Counted from the stretch's first letter, positions 8,383 through 16,715 are shown. The stretch is 24,503 bases of DNA from Cloacibacterium caeni_C (GCA_002422665.1 DITA01000036.1:1-24503); one strand, 5' to 3'. The notes: a model not told the origin generated them from the letters alone. Numbers and translations are program-made.

Positions 8383-8745
8383 GAGGATGCGTGATTTTTT
8401 ATTGTATGTTCTTTTGACTTCGTCGAACCACTCCGTTAGGTTTGGCTTGAACCAAAAGAACCAAAAGTTGCCTCAACCATTTTTATTATTTCCAAAGGAA
8501 TCGGCGAACCGCTTCGCTAGGTTTCAAGTCTGGAAATCCTCAGCTAAAAATGTTTAGCCTTTTCTAAAAACTCTGAAACTCACTCGGCAGAATGCCGAGC
8601 TTAAACAGCAGACTTTTTTAACGAAAAAGCTAAACATTTTTTTAACGCTTGCGGTTTCCTAGGACATCAATCGCAAGTCAATTTCTAATGAACTGAAGAA
8701 TTTCTGCCTTTTCAATCTCTTTAATATTTAATGAGTCGTGAAGTC
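8383..8745. other. Gene-free spacer with short hairpins
   Basis: I see no supportable gene. The stretch holds AACC...GGTT inverted motifs around GCTTCGCTA (about 8506-8523) and a perfect hairpin CTCGGCA-GAA-TGCCGAG at 8583-8599. An open plus-strand frame at 8369-8557 has low-complexity, repeat-like content and no start signal. Confidence 0.6.
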
Positions 8746-8750
8746 GTGAA

Positions 8751-8792
8751 TTATGAGTTATGAGTTATGAGTTATGAGTTATGAGTTATGAG
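8751..8792. repeat. Heptamer tandem repeat (TTATGAG)6
   Basis: Six perfect copies of TTATGAG precede the first long repeat unit. Shorter or degenerate versions of the same heptamer occupy the same place before the units at 9117, 9423 and 13125, so it is a variable part of the repeat element. Confidence 0.85.
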
Positions 8793-9595
8793 TGCGGGGT
8801 AAAGTTGTGAAGTTGAAATATTTTGCTTTTTGAAGAGATTCTTCACTATGCTACGCTTCGTTCAGAATGACAGGGTTCTGTTTTTTACTCACGATTAGAA
8901 ATCTGTTTCAATGGGAGAATTATTTTTGAAACGCAAAGATTTTTTATTATTCCTATATTATTAAGGAAGCAAAGTTAGCGAAATTCATTCGCTTTGAAGC
9001 GATGTGGTGAAGGATGAAGGATGAGGGGTAAAGTCGATGAGTCATGAAGGCGTAAGTTGTGAGTTATGAGTTATGAGTGCGGGGTGAAGTCGTGAAGTTG
9101 AAATATTTTGCTTTATGAAGAGATTCTTCACTGCGCTGTGCTTCGTTCAGAATGACAGGGTTCTGTTTTTTACTCACCATTAGGAATCTATATTATTGGG
9201 GGATTTTTTTGAATCGCAAAGATTTTTTTTCTTTAATTGCTTTTTTTAAGTGAGCTAAGTTGGCGAAATTCATTCGCTTTGAAGCGATGTGGTGAAGGAT
9301 GAAGGATGAGGGGTAAAGTCGATGAGTCGTGAAGGCGTAAGTTGTGAGTTATCAGTTATGAATTATGAGTTATGAGTTATGAGTGCGGGGTGAAGTCGTG
9401 AAGTTGAAATATTTTCCTTTATGAAGAGATTCTTCACTATGCTACGCTTCGTTCAGAATGACACGGTTCTATTTTTACTCACGATTAGGAATCTATATCA
9501 TTGGGAAAATTGTTTTTGAATCGCAAAGATTTTTTTTCTTGAATTGCTTTTTTTAAGTAAGCAAAGTGGGAATTCTCTAGTGAATTGTTGAAACT
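8793..9595. repeat. Long interspersed repeat, block 1 (three units)
   Basis: Three direct units of about 285-306 bp. Each has a GCGGGGTGAAGT-type lead and a 49-bp core that begins GAAGAGATTCTTCACTATGC and ends CAGAATGACAGGGTTCTG; cores lie at 8832-8880, 9117-9165 and 9423-9471. Then comes a tail with AACGCAAAGATTTTTT and, in two units, the small hairpin GCGAA-ATTCA-TTCGC. A GAAGGATGAAGGATGAG linker leads to the next unit. The core matches the widespread bacterial intergenic type GAGATTCTTC...TCAGAATGAC. No gene is seen in the block. Confidence 0.85.
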
Positions 9596-9640
9596 TAAGT
9601 TTTAAATAATTTTTATTTATTTGGATTTTGTGATAGAGTG

Positions 9641-10852
9641 TTACATGGGTTTTACCTTCTTTTTCCTACCCCACCAAACTAAAAATCCTGTGATGGGTAA
9701 ACTTGCACAAATCAAACTGGATATAAATGCCAAGATTTTTCCAAAAGTTCCCAAAATTGCCCCTACGTGAATGTCATAATTGGCCGCCACATATTTTTCT
9801 CCAAAATTTCTTTTTTCATAAGGACGGTTCATAAGAAGTTTCCCGGAATTTTCATCAAAAATCATTTCGCTGTAAATGTAGTATTTATCTTCTAAACCTC
9901 TTACATAAACGGTAAAATTTTCATGTTCATGATCGTCTAAATGCGGATGCCCTAAATCTATTGTATATGCTGAATAATTGGGATAATGCTGTTCTACCTG
10001 CAGTGCAATTTTATCTAAAGTCTGTGTACTTTTCATTTCGATTGGGTCTTTCGTTTTTATATGTGAGAAATCAGGATATACCGTATTACCTCCAGAAAAA
10101 ATAAAATAAAAAAATGCTTGTATAAAAAAGAACGAATAAAAAAGGCCTGTCATTGCCACAATAAGAGCAATAAAAGATGCATAAAAGCCTAAAATACTGT
10201 GCAAATCGTAATTCTTTCGTTTCCAATTTTTAATATTTTTCCACTGAAACCAAAAGCGTTGTTTTCTGGCGGCTTTATTTCTTGGCCACCACAAAATAAT
10301 GCCCGAAATTAGCATAAAAACAAAAATAAGAACCGGAATCCCGACCACATATTTCCCCCAATCTGATTTGAGTAAAAAACTCCAGTGAATGAATTTAACG
10401 ATATTAAAAAATCCGTTTTTCTCGTCTTGAACGGAAAGAATCTTCCCTGTAAATGGATTAATATAAACAGTCTTATAAATTTGATATTCATCAAAATAAT
10501 TCCAAGCATCAGGATTTCTTTCGTAATAGTAAAACTTGTAAGATTTGCTTTTATCAATGGGAATTTCTACCCAATGCAAGGGATATTTTTCAGGATTTTG
10601 TTCGTTTATTTTTTGTTCTAAAACCCGTAAAGGCAAAGTTGATTTTCCAGCAATATTTTGTTCTGAATGGTAGATAAAATCTTTTCTTAGAGCATATTGT
10701 ATATCTTCTTTAAAAACATACAAAGCGCCAGTTATGCTTACGATAAATACAATAAGACCTGTGGAAAGTCCTAGCCATAGATGGAATTTACCCATCCATT
10801 TTTTGAAAAGAGATTTTTTATTTTTTAGGCGATGTTCGTGTCTATTATTCAT
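9641..10852 (-). CDS. PepSY-associated transmembrane protein (iron-uptake linked)
   Basis: This 403-residue inner-membrane protein has four clear hydrophobic spans: about 25-47, 167-190, 220-250 and 366-395. Between them are two periplasmic PepSY-like segments (one before the second span, one around 270-350 with DLGHPHLDDHEHENF). Histidines at the membrane edges (HLWLGLS, HWSFLL, DLHSILGFY, DIHVGAILG) could bind heme or metal, as in the FoxB/FsrB-like proteins that reduce or release iron from imported ferric siderophores. It follows the siderophore receptor on the same strand: 15 bp downstream as read, or overlapping by ATGA if the alternative receptor reading frame is right. It should therefore be co-transcribed under the iron-box promoter at 12928-12990. 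The exact reaction is not proven by sequence. Confidence 0.88.
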   Translation of the reverse strand: MNNRHEHRLKNKKSLFKKWMGKFHLWLGLSTGLIVFIVSITGALYVFKEDIQYALRKDFIYHSEQNIAGKSTLPLRVLEQKINEQNPEKYPLHWVEIPIDKSKSYKFYYYERNPDAWNYFDEYQIYKTVYINPFTGKILSVQDEKNGFFNIVKFIHWSFLLKSDWGKYVVGIPVLIFVFMLISGIILWWPRNKAARKQRFWFQWKNIKNWKRKNYDLHSILGFYASFIALIVAMTGLFYSFFFIQAFFYFIFSGGNTVYPDFSHIKTKDPIEMKSTQTLDKIALQVEQHYPNYSAYTIDLGHPHLDDHEHENFTVYVRGLEDKYYIYSEMIFDENSGKLLMNRPYEKRNFGEKYVAANYDIHVGAILGTFGKILAFISSLICASLPITGFLVWWGRKKKVKPM

Positions 10853-10867
10853 TGCTTTTTATTAAAA

Positions 10868-12925
10868 TCAAAAGTTAGCAGAAGAAATCTGCCAACTTTT
10901 GTGACCATTAAAACNNTGATAGCCAATCATGGCATTGGCAATCGTATAACTAGGCAACTCGAAAATTCCGATTCCTGTTCTGTTAAGTGTTTTATGTTCT
11001 GAAGCGTGATTAAAACCGAACCCTGCAACAAAGTTTCTAAAATTACCCTGTTGAATTTTATAGTTTGCCCAAAAATTAATTAAAGTTTCTGGTCCAGCTT
11101 CTTCGGGACGTAAACCGTTGTAAGTGGAATCTCCGCTTACCTGTTCACTCCTATTTTTACTGAATCCTGCAATGATATTAAGCCCTTTTATTGGATTCCC
11201 GACAGCACTTAATTCAAATCCTTTACTGAACACTTCACCCCCTTGTATGGAATTGTTCATATTATTAGGGTCTGCCATTATTTTGTTTGCTACTTTAATA
11301 TCATAATAGCTTGCAGTTACAGAAAGTTTATTGTCAATAAGATTGGCTTTTGCCCCCACTTCCCATTGATTAGCTCTTTCAGGATCAAATATTTTTATAG
11401 TAGGGTTATTTCCGTTAGCATCGGTTACTTTTTGTGGCGTTAAATATTGGAATCCATTCATATAATTTGCAAAAAGAGATAGTTTGTTGAGAATCGGTTG
11501 ATATACCAAACCAAATTTTGGAGAAAAGGTGGTTTGGCCATCCACTTCTTCAGTGGACCATTGTGTAGGTTTGCCGCTGAAATTATCCACGCGTAGACTT
11601 AACATTGCAGATAATTCTGGTAAGATGTTTAATACATTTGAGAAATAGGCACTCTTAATATTCATTTCTGCAGTTGCAGGAACAACTTTTGCGTCTAAAA
11701 GGGCTGCATCTGCCCCTTGCGAAGTCAGCGTGGAAGAATCAGTTTGATTTTTTAAGGAAACCGTTCCAAATGCTCTCCATTCAGAATCATTGTTTACCAC
11801 CTTCGTGTTGAGATAATCCAAGCCTACTACCAGACGATTTCTCATATTTCCAACATTGAAATCGCCAATAAAATTCTGCTGAATTCCGGTTGCCAATGTT
11901 TCACTATTGGATTTGGAAATAAATCTTGTAAATTCATCACCATTTGCACTATCCCACAAATATTGGTAATACCCCATAGCTTTGCTTGAACTGCTAGAAA
12001 ATTGAGTCTGAGACGTCCATTTATTTGATAATTTGTATATCATTTGGGATTGCAAATTGAATGTTGGATTTTTGGTAGTAAGATTGTTACTAGTGTAGGA
12101 TTTTTTATAATTAGCTTCAAAAATATCTATGGAATTAAACGATAAAGGAGCATATCTGCTCAAAAAAATCATTGGTGCATTGGCTGTCTCATTGCTTTTA
12201 AATTCGGTATTCACCAAAAACGTCAATTTATCATTTGCGACATATTTTAAAGAGGGAGCTATAAAGAAAGATTTATAAAATCCAGTATCTTGAAAAGAAT
12301 TTTCAGTATGATAGGCAGAATTTAAGCGAAGAAAAAGCCCATTTTTGACAGGAGTATTTACATCAATAGTTACTCTATTCAGGGCGTTAGTCCCTGTAAC
12401 ATAATTTATTTCGCCTCCCAATTTATCATAAGGTTTTTTGGTCTGTATATTTACCAAACCGCCGTAGGAAACCAAATTTCCGCCGTACAAAGTACCCGAA
12501 GGACCTTTGATAACATCAATATTTTCGATATTAGCAGGGTCGAGACCACCATTGTTGAAGCTCGCCATACCATTTACCAATCTGGACTGTGTAGAAAAAC
12601 CACGCATGGTGTAATATTCTGCGCCGTCTCCACCTCTGGAAGTACTTTCCCAAAGTCTTGTAATCCCTGTAGCATTGGTTAATACATTCTTAAAATTGGT
12701 GGAAACTTGGTCTTTCAGTATTGCCTTTGGAATACTATTATAGACTTGAGGATTTTCAATATCCTTTAAATTGAGTTTAGAAACTGAAAAAGCATTTTCA
12801 TTTTTATATTTCTTCGTGTGATTGATGATTACTTCAGTAATATTTTCGACTTTGGTAGTATCTACTTGTGCGTAGAACTGAGAAAATGAACTGAAGAGGA
12901 CAATAGGTAAAGCGATTTTTCTCAT
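10868..12925 (-). CDS. Siderophore-type TonB-dependent receptor, C-terminus interrupted by an NN gap
   Basis: A signal peptide (1-19, ending FYAQ) is followed by a plug domain (about 60-165) with YYTMRGFSTQSRLVNGM and the IENIDVIKGPSGTLYGGN motif of ferric-siderophore receptors. A long beta-barrel follows (FAPGFELS-like blocks such as FSKGFELSAVG and RANQWEVGAKANL). It would import a ferric chelate. The barrel is normal up to IANAMIGY, then meets NN at 10915-10916 and only 14 residues follow in the printed frame. About 60-70 residues of the last strands are missing. If the gap is not literally 2 bases, the frame that ends LLTFDFNKKQ with TGA at 10849-10851 fits better, because its stop overlaps the next gene's ATG. 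So the real gene is probably longer and intact. Strong promoter and operator signals lie upstream. Confidence 0.87.
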   Translation of the reverse strand: MRKIALPIVLFSSFSQFYAQVDTTKVENITEVIINHTKKYKNENAFSVSKLNLKDIENPQVYNSIPKAILKDQVSTNFKNVLTNATGITRLWESTSRGGDGAEYYTMRGFSTQSRLVNGMASFNNGGLDPANIENIDVIKGPSGTLYGGNLVSYGGLVNIQTKKPYDKLGGEINYVTGTNALNRVTIDVNTPVKNGLFLRLNSAYHTENSFQDTGFYKSFFIAPSLKYVANDKLTFLVNTEFKSNETANAPMIFLSRYAPLSFNSIDIFEANYKKSYTSNNLTTKNPTFNLQSQMIYKLSNKWTSQTQFSSSSSKAMGYYQYLWDSANGDEFTRFISKSNSETLATGIQQNFIGDFNVGNMRNRLVVGLDYLNTKVVNNDSEWRAFGTVSLKNQTDSSTLTSQGADAALLDAKVVPATAEMNIKSAYFSNVLNILPELSAMLSLRVDNFSGKPTQWSTEEVDGQTTFSPKFGLVYQPILNKLSLFANYMNGFQYLTPQKVTDANGNNPTIKIFDPERANQWEVGAKANLIDNKLSVTASYYDIKVANKIMADPNNMNNSIQGGEVFSKGFELSAVGNPIKGLNIIAGFSKNRSEQVSGDSTYNGLRPEEAGPETLINFWANYKIQQGNFRNFVAGFGFNHASEHKTLNRTGIGIFELPSYTIANAMIGYXXFNGHKSWQISSANF
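10915..10916. other. Assembly gap (NN)
   Basis: Two undetermined bases fall inside the receptor's C-terminal coding region, where the family normally has about 60-70 more residues. They are probably a placeholder for a longer gap; see the similar NN at 18265. Confidence 0.75.
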
Positions 12926-12927
12926 AT

Positions 12928-12950
12928 TTATTTAGAACGATTTTAAATAA
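12928..12950. promoter_or_regulatory. Putative iron-box operator, proximal copy
   Basis: A 23-bp imperfect palindrome with arms TTATTTAGAAC and ATTTTAAATAA around a central G (9 of 11 positions symmetric). It covers the predicted transcription start and 5' leader, just 2 bp from the ATG. Confidence 0.6.
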
Positions 12951-12955
12951 CAATG

Positions 12956-12963
12956 CAAATATA
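12956..12963 (-). promoter_or_regulatory. -7 element of the iron-uptake operon
   Basis: TATATTTG on the minus strand matches TAnnTTTG exactly. It lies between the two palindromic operators. Confidence 0.65.
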
Positions 12964-12967
12964 TATA

Positions 12968-12990
12968 TTATTTATAATTATTCTAAATAA
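12968..12990. promoter_or_regulatory. Putative iron-box operator, distal copy
   Basis: A 23-bp palindrome with arms TTATTTATAAT and ATTCTAAATAA around a central T (10 of 11 positions symmetric). It overlaps the -33 region. The A/T-rich 23-bp shape resembles Fur-type boxes, but the binding protein is inferred. Confidence 0.65.
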
Positions 12991-13124
12991 ATATAATGAC
13001 ATATATCATGAATTTTAAAATGATGAGGATGTGAAGACGTGAATTATGAGGGATGAAGGATGAGGGATGAATTATGAGTTATGAGTGCGGGGTGAAGTCG
13101 TGAAGTTGAAATATTTTGCTTTAT

Positions 13125-13377
13125 GAAGAGATTCTTCACTATGCTACGCTTCGTTCAGAATGACAGGGTTCTGTTTTTTACTCACGATTAGGAATCTGTT
13201 TCAGTGGGAGAATAATTTTTTGAAACGCAAAGATTCTTATAATTGAATTACTTTTTTTTAAGTGAACAAAATGAGAATTCGCCAGCGAATTGATGAAGCT
13301 TGTGTTTTAATATTTTTATTATGTTTAAGTAATAACAAAGTAATAGTCACGGATTACAAATCCGCGACATCGGGTTT
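13125..13377 (+). repeat. 253-bp direct repeat, copy A
   Basis: Nearly identical to 14268-14518, including the perfect hairpin AATTCGC-CA-GCGAATT and the terminal GATTACAAATCCGCGACATC. Only scattered substitutions and small indels separate the copies, so the duplication is recent or maintained by conversion. Confidence 0.85.
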
Positions 13378-14267
13378 AAAAACAGCTCTATTAGATTAAT
13401 CGCTGTCTCCATATCAAATTGGGGTTCTTTATATTGAAATTACTTTCTTCAATAAAAACACCCCGTCATTCCGATGCTCGGAATGCCACCCCTCTGTAAG
13501 AGGGGAACTGACTCTATGTATTTTGGCTTCGTGAACTTCGTTCGCAGACTTTTGTTCATTGATTAGTCAACGGAATCGTGAAGTTGTGAATATGTGAAGT
13601 TGTAATATTTTCCTTTATGATGAGATTTTTCACTATGCTACGCTTCGTTCAGAATGACACGGTTATGTTTTTTACTCACGATTAGGATTCTGTATAATTA
13701 GGGAATTGTTTTTGAAACGCAAAGATTTTTTTTCTTGAATTGCTTTTTTAAGTGAGCTAAGTTGGCGAAATTCATTCGCTATGAAGCTTTATGGGAATTG
13801 TTATTTAAACTGGCTTATTTTCTATCACAAAGTTCACGGAGATGTGGTGAAATGATAGCGTTTTTGAGGGCACTGAGGAACATCGGAGATGTTCTGGGAA
13901 GGTCACGGATTTTCGATTGGAAAGTGTAGAAAAATTTTTTCCTTGATGAAAAGATTCTTCACTATGCTACGCTTCGTTCAGAATGACAGGGTTATGTTTT
14001 TTGCTCACGATTAGGAATCTATATTATTGGGGGAATTTTTTTTTGAAACGCAAAGATTTTTTATTCTTGAATTGCTTTTTTAAGTGAGCTAAGTTGGCGA
14101 AATTCATTCGCTATGAAGCGATGTGGAAACTGAGCTTATTTTTTATCACAAAGTTCACGGAGATGTGGTGAAATGATAGCGTTTTGAGGGCTCTGAGGAA
14201 CATCGGAGATGTTCTGGAAAGGTCACGGATTTTCGGTTGGCAGGTGTAGAAAAACTTTTTCCTTGAT

Positions 14268-14518
14268 GAAGAGATTCTTCACTACGCTACGCTTCGTTCA
14301 GAATGACAGGGTTCTGTTTTTACTCATGATTAGAAATCTGTTTCAATGGGAGAATTATTTTTGAAACGCAAAGATTCTTATAATTGAATTACTTTTTTTT
14401 AAGTGAACAAAATGAGAATTCGCCAGCGAATTGATGAAGCTTGTGTTTTAATATTTTTATTATGTTTAAGTAATAACAAAGTAATAGTCACGGATTACAA
14501 ATCCGCGACATCGGGTTT
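14268..14518 (+). repeat. 253-bp direct repeat, copy B
   Basis: Partner of 13125-13377. The two copies diverge sharply right after CGACATCGGGTTT, which marks the element's right edge. Confidence 0.85.
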
Positions 14519-14530
14519 TATAATAACACG

Positions 14531-14563
14531 GGATTGAAACGAGATTGAAACGAGACTAATGTG
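14531..14563. repeat. Short 11-bp-phased repeat, locus 4
   Basis: GATTGAAACG-type units begin at 14531 and 14542, with a looser third unit at 14553, 11 bp apart. No inverted partner arm is obvious, so this may be a fragment of the phased-repeat family. Confidence 0.5.
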
Positions 14564-14609
14564 AAGCAGAGATATCAGATTCCGAAATTATACTTCTATG
14601 AAACTTTTG

Positions 14610-14617
14610 TATATTTG
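14610..14617 (+). promoter_or_regulatory. -7 element for the 14651 gene
   Basis: TATATTTG is an exact TAnnTTTG match 33 bp before the ATG. Confidence 0.55.
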
Positions 14618-14650
14618 GATTTATACTCATTACTATAAAAACTGCCAAAA

Positions 14651-15097
14651 ATGACAAAACGAATTTTATTTCTAATCTTTTTTTCAATCTGTTTTTTATA
14701 TCAAGCACAACAAAACCTAATACAAATTAAAAAGGAGATTTTAACCAATGTAAAAACAATACAAAACAATTACGAAAATAAAAGTTTGAGTGAAATTCAA
14801 ATTTCTAATTTTTTCTGTGAGAATTTTTATTGTTCAATTTGTGAAACTAATTCATTAGAATCTAACATTAGTAACAAACAAATTACAAACTACTTAAAAG
14901 ACATTATTCCTTTTTTAGAATATAAAAGTTTACGAAAAAACAAAATCAATTATGATTCTGAAAACCAACAATATACTTTAGGATTTCAAACAGCGAAACC
15001 AGACTCTAAAACAGGATTTGAAGGAGCTGGTGCGCTATTGACTTTTATAAAAGAAAATGGAAAACTAAAATTTTGTGGAATTATTCAAATCCCATAA
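14651..15097 (+). CDS. Small secreted protein of unknown function
   Basis: The protein has 148 residues with a signal peptide (MTKRILFLIFFSICFLYQAQ, cleavage after about 20). The mature chain is lysine- and asparagine-rich and holds four cysteines (FFCENFYCSICET at about 54-66, and one near the C-terminus in KFCGIIQIP). A beta-rich C-terminal half includes YTLGFQTAKPDSKTGFEGAG. The closely spaced cysteines in an exported protein suggest disulfides. I do not recognise the family. It has its own -7 element and a bidirectional terminator after it, so it is probably a single-gene unit. It sits right after a large repeat block, which suggests an accessory gene. Confidence 0.75.
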   Translation: MTKRILFLIFFSICFLYQAQQNLIQIKKEILTNVKTIQNNYENKSLSEIQISNFFCENFYCSICETNSLESNISNKQITNYLKDIIPFLEYKSLRKNKINYDSENQQYTLGFQTAKPDSKTGFEGAGALLTFIKENGKLKFCGIIQIP

Positions 15098-15139
15098 AAA
15101 GCATTGCACAAAAAACCAGCAACCGCTAAAAAAAACAAA

Positions 15140-15164
15140 AAAAGAGACTGAATCAGTCTCTTTT
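15140..15164. terminator. Bidirectional terminator
   Basis: The stem AAAAGAGACTG / CAGTCTCTTTT with a 3-nt loop has A-runs and T-runs on both sides. It separates the convergent genes at 14651-15097 and 15175-15969. Confidence 0.9.
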
Positions 15165-15174
15165 CTATTATCAA

Positions 15175-15969
15175 TTATTGAAGCTTTTTAAGTTCTTCTA
15201 AAACAGCTTCGCCAACTGCATGAGCGGATTGAGGATTTTGACCTGTTACTACTCTTTCGTCTACGGTAACGTGTGTTTGCCATAAACCTGATTTTTCGAA
15301 CTTGGCTCCACGCTCTATTAATTTAGATTCTAAGCTAAAAGGAACTACATTTTCTAATTTCACAGCAGCTTCTTCTTCATTGGTAAAAGCATTGATTTTT
15401 TTGCCATCTACCAAATATTTTCCATTGCTGAGTTTAATGTTCACCAAACCAGCAGGTCCGTGACAAACCGCACTCACTACTCCATTTTTTTCATAGATTT
15501 TTTGTGCAATAATTGCCAGTTCTTCATTATCTGCAAAATCCCACATTGTACCGTGACCTCCTGCATAGAGAATCGCCACATATTCATCAGGATTTACTTC
15601 TGAAGGTTTCATGGTGTTCTGAATTTTATTTTGGTAATATTCATCCGCCAAAAATCTTTCATTAACCTTATCATCTGGAGTATTTCCATAATACGGCGGG
15701 TTTCCACCTTTTGGACTCACAAAATCTATTTCGTAACCAGCATCTGCCAATACAGCCCAAGGATGCGTAACTTCTCCTAAATAATAACCGGTAGCTTCAC
15801 CAGTGTTTCCTAATTCGCCGTGGCTCGTCACCACGAATAATACTTTTTTGCTCATTTTGTTAGATTTAATTGTTTGTGCATTTACCATGTTGATTCCTAA
15901 AAAAAGAATACAACCCGTTAAGAAAATTATCTTCGATAAAAACTTGTTCTGACTCATTTTACTATTCAT
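15175..15969 (-). CDS. DJ-1/PfpI family protein (Hsp31-like), exported form
   Basis: The protein has 264 residues. An N-terminal hydrophobic segment (about 12-31, ending NAQ) indicates export, unlike typical cytoplasmic Hsp31. The DJ-1/PfpI core runs from residue ~40 to the end. The nucleophile elbow AVCHGPAG gives Cys169 and His170, with Glu66 in YYLGEVTHP as likely third residue and GGHGTMWDF as the conserved loop. Relatives act as glyoxalase III or deglycase-type methylglyoxal detoxifiers, chaperones or aminopeptidases; the choice cannot be made from sequence. Its promoter has TTG-N18-TACCTTTG and two CRP-like sites upstream, next to the gene of a Crp-type regulator, so it is probably induced by that regulator under stress. 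Met1 or Met5 could be the start. Confidence 0.88.
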   Translation of the reverse strand: MNSKMSQNKFLSKIIFLTGCILFLGINMVNAQTIKSNKMSKKVLFVVTSHGELGNTGEATGYYLGEVTHPWAVLADAGYEIDFVSPKGGNPPYYGNTPDDKVNERFLADEYYQNKIQNTMKPSEVNPDEYVAILYAGGHGTMWDFADNEELAIIAQKIYEKNGVVSAVCHGPAGLVNIKLSNGKYLVDGKKINAFTNEEEAAVKLENVVPFSLESKLIERGAKFEKSGLWQTHVTVDERVVTGQNPQSAHAVGEAVLEELKKLQ

Positions 15970-15989
15970 TTTTTAATGATTTGATATTG

Positions 15990-16018
15990 CAAAGGTAAGT
16001 TCAGCTCCCCACAAACAA
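15990..16018 (-). promoter_or_regulatory. Promoter of the DJ-1/PfpI gene
   Basis: On the minus strand, TTG at 16016-16018 is separated by 18 bp from TACCTTTG at 15990-15997. This is the best -33/-7 pair in the window. The predicted start is near 15985. Confidence 0.75.
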
Positions 16019-16034
16019 TAGGACCTACCTCACA
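16019..16034. promoter_or_regulatory. Weak CRP-like site, about -41.5
   Basis: TAGGACCTACCTCACA keeps one good half-site (TCACA) and the inner CCTAC of the perfect site next to it. It is centred near -41.5 from the predicted start. Confidence 0.45.
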
Positions 16035-16041
16035 ACTTTTT

Positions 16042-16057
16042 TGTGACCTACATCACA
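16042..16057. promoter_or_regulatory. Perfect CRP-type site TGTGA-N6-TCACA
   Basis: TGTGACCTACATCACA fits the E. coli CRP consensus at all ten specified positions. It lies directly after the Crp-type gene's stop codon and is centred near -64.5 of the DJ-1/PfpI promoter, a usual activator position. Confidence 0.7.
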
Positions 16058-16621
16058 TTACACCGAAAGCCGACTCAAGGTTTCTCTGGAAACTCCTAAA
16101 TACGAAGCGATTAACGTTTTGGGCAATCGCTGCAAAAGTGTAGGATATTGAGAAATAAATTGTTCATAGCGTTCTTTGGCATTGCTATTCAGCAAAGACA
16201 AAATTCTTCGTTGGAGCGCTACATAACCACTATTCGACTTTTTTCTGAAAAAATGCTCCATTTTATGCATATCTGCACAGAGTTTCTCTCGGTTATAGAG
16301 AGACAAAGTAAGTACTTCGGTAGATTCTAATGCATCAATGGTAAAAGTAGCTTCCGTTTGATTAAAATACGCTTGATAATCGGTAATCCACCAATCTTCC
16401 ATTGCAAATTGCATGATGTGCTCTTTGCCTTCTTGATTCAGGTAAGAAGCTTTTAACAAACCATTCATCACAAAATAATCATTTTGTACCGCATCTCCTT
16501 CTTGAATTAAAACCTGATGCTTTTTTAATTTTTTCAAGGTAAAATGAGACAGAATGTACTCGAACTCTTGTTCCGTTAATGGTGTAATGTTCTCAATTTG
16601 ACGTCTTAAAATCTCACTCAT
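16058..16621 (-). CDS. Crp/Fnr-family transcriptional regulator
   Basis: The protein has 187 residues. The cyclic-nucleotide-binding-like beta-roll spans about 20-110, a dimerisation helix about 115-150, and a winged HTH from 150 to the end. The HTH reads LPKTLIASYLGVSRETLSRL, with recognition residues Arg179, Glu180 and Arg184. These match the RE...R set of E. coli CRP that reads TGTGA; many Bacteroidota relatives have SPE..SR there instead. The protein ends right after this helix (SRLSV), so the final wing is short. The usual cAMP-phosphate-binding motif is not evident, so the signal is unknown. The gene sits between the SDR and DJ-1/PfpI genes on the same strand. A matching operator follows its stop codon. 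Confidence 0.9.
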   Translation of the reverse strand: MSEILRRQIENITPLTEQEFEYILSHFTLKKLKKHQVLIQEGDAVQNDYFVMNGLLKASYLNQEGKEHIMQFAMEDWWITDYQAYFNQTEATFTIDALESTEVLTLSLYNREKLCADMHKMEHFFRKKSNSGYVALQRRILSLLNSNAKERYEQFISQYPTLLQRLPKTLIASYLGVSRETLSRLSV

Positions 16622-16685
16622 ATTTTTATCATTCTAAATTGCAAAGAAAAGAATTGTTCTCTCCAAATGTAGAATATTGAAAGCA

Positions 16686-16715
16686 AAAAATCCATCAAAA
16701 GCGATGGATTTTTTA
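16686..16715 (-). terminator. Terminator of the SDR gene
   Basis: The stem AAAAAATCCATC / GATGGATTTTT with a short loop gives a T-run on the minus strand, 20 bp past the SDR stop. Confidence 0.85.

Larger units (their letters stand above)
13022..14518. repeat. Long interspersed repeat, block 2 (four units)
   Basis: Four direct copies of the 49-bp core lie at 13125-13173, 13619-13667, 13948-13996 and 14268-14316. Units 2-4 carry extra modules not found in block 1: TCACAAAGTTCACGGAGATG and GAGGAACATCGGAGATGTTC followed by GGTCACGGATTTTCG. A segment with GTCACGGATTACAAATCCG ends the first and last units. No gene is seen in the 1.5 kb. Confidence 0.85.

Noticed and set aside
8369..8557. Open plus-strand frame of 62 codons
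   Set aside because: It lies in hairpin-rich repeat-like DNA, has no promoter or protein-like pattern, and overlaps AACC/GGTT palindromes.
8832..9471. CRISPR array from regularly spaced 49-bp cores
   Set aside because: The spacings are about 290-300 bp, the DNA between cores is itself repeated, and no cas genes are present.
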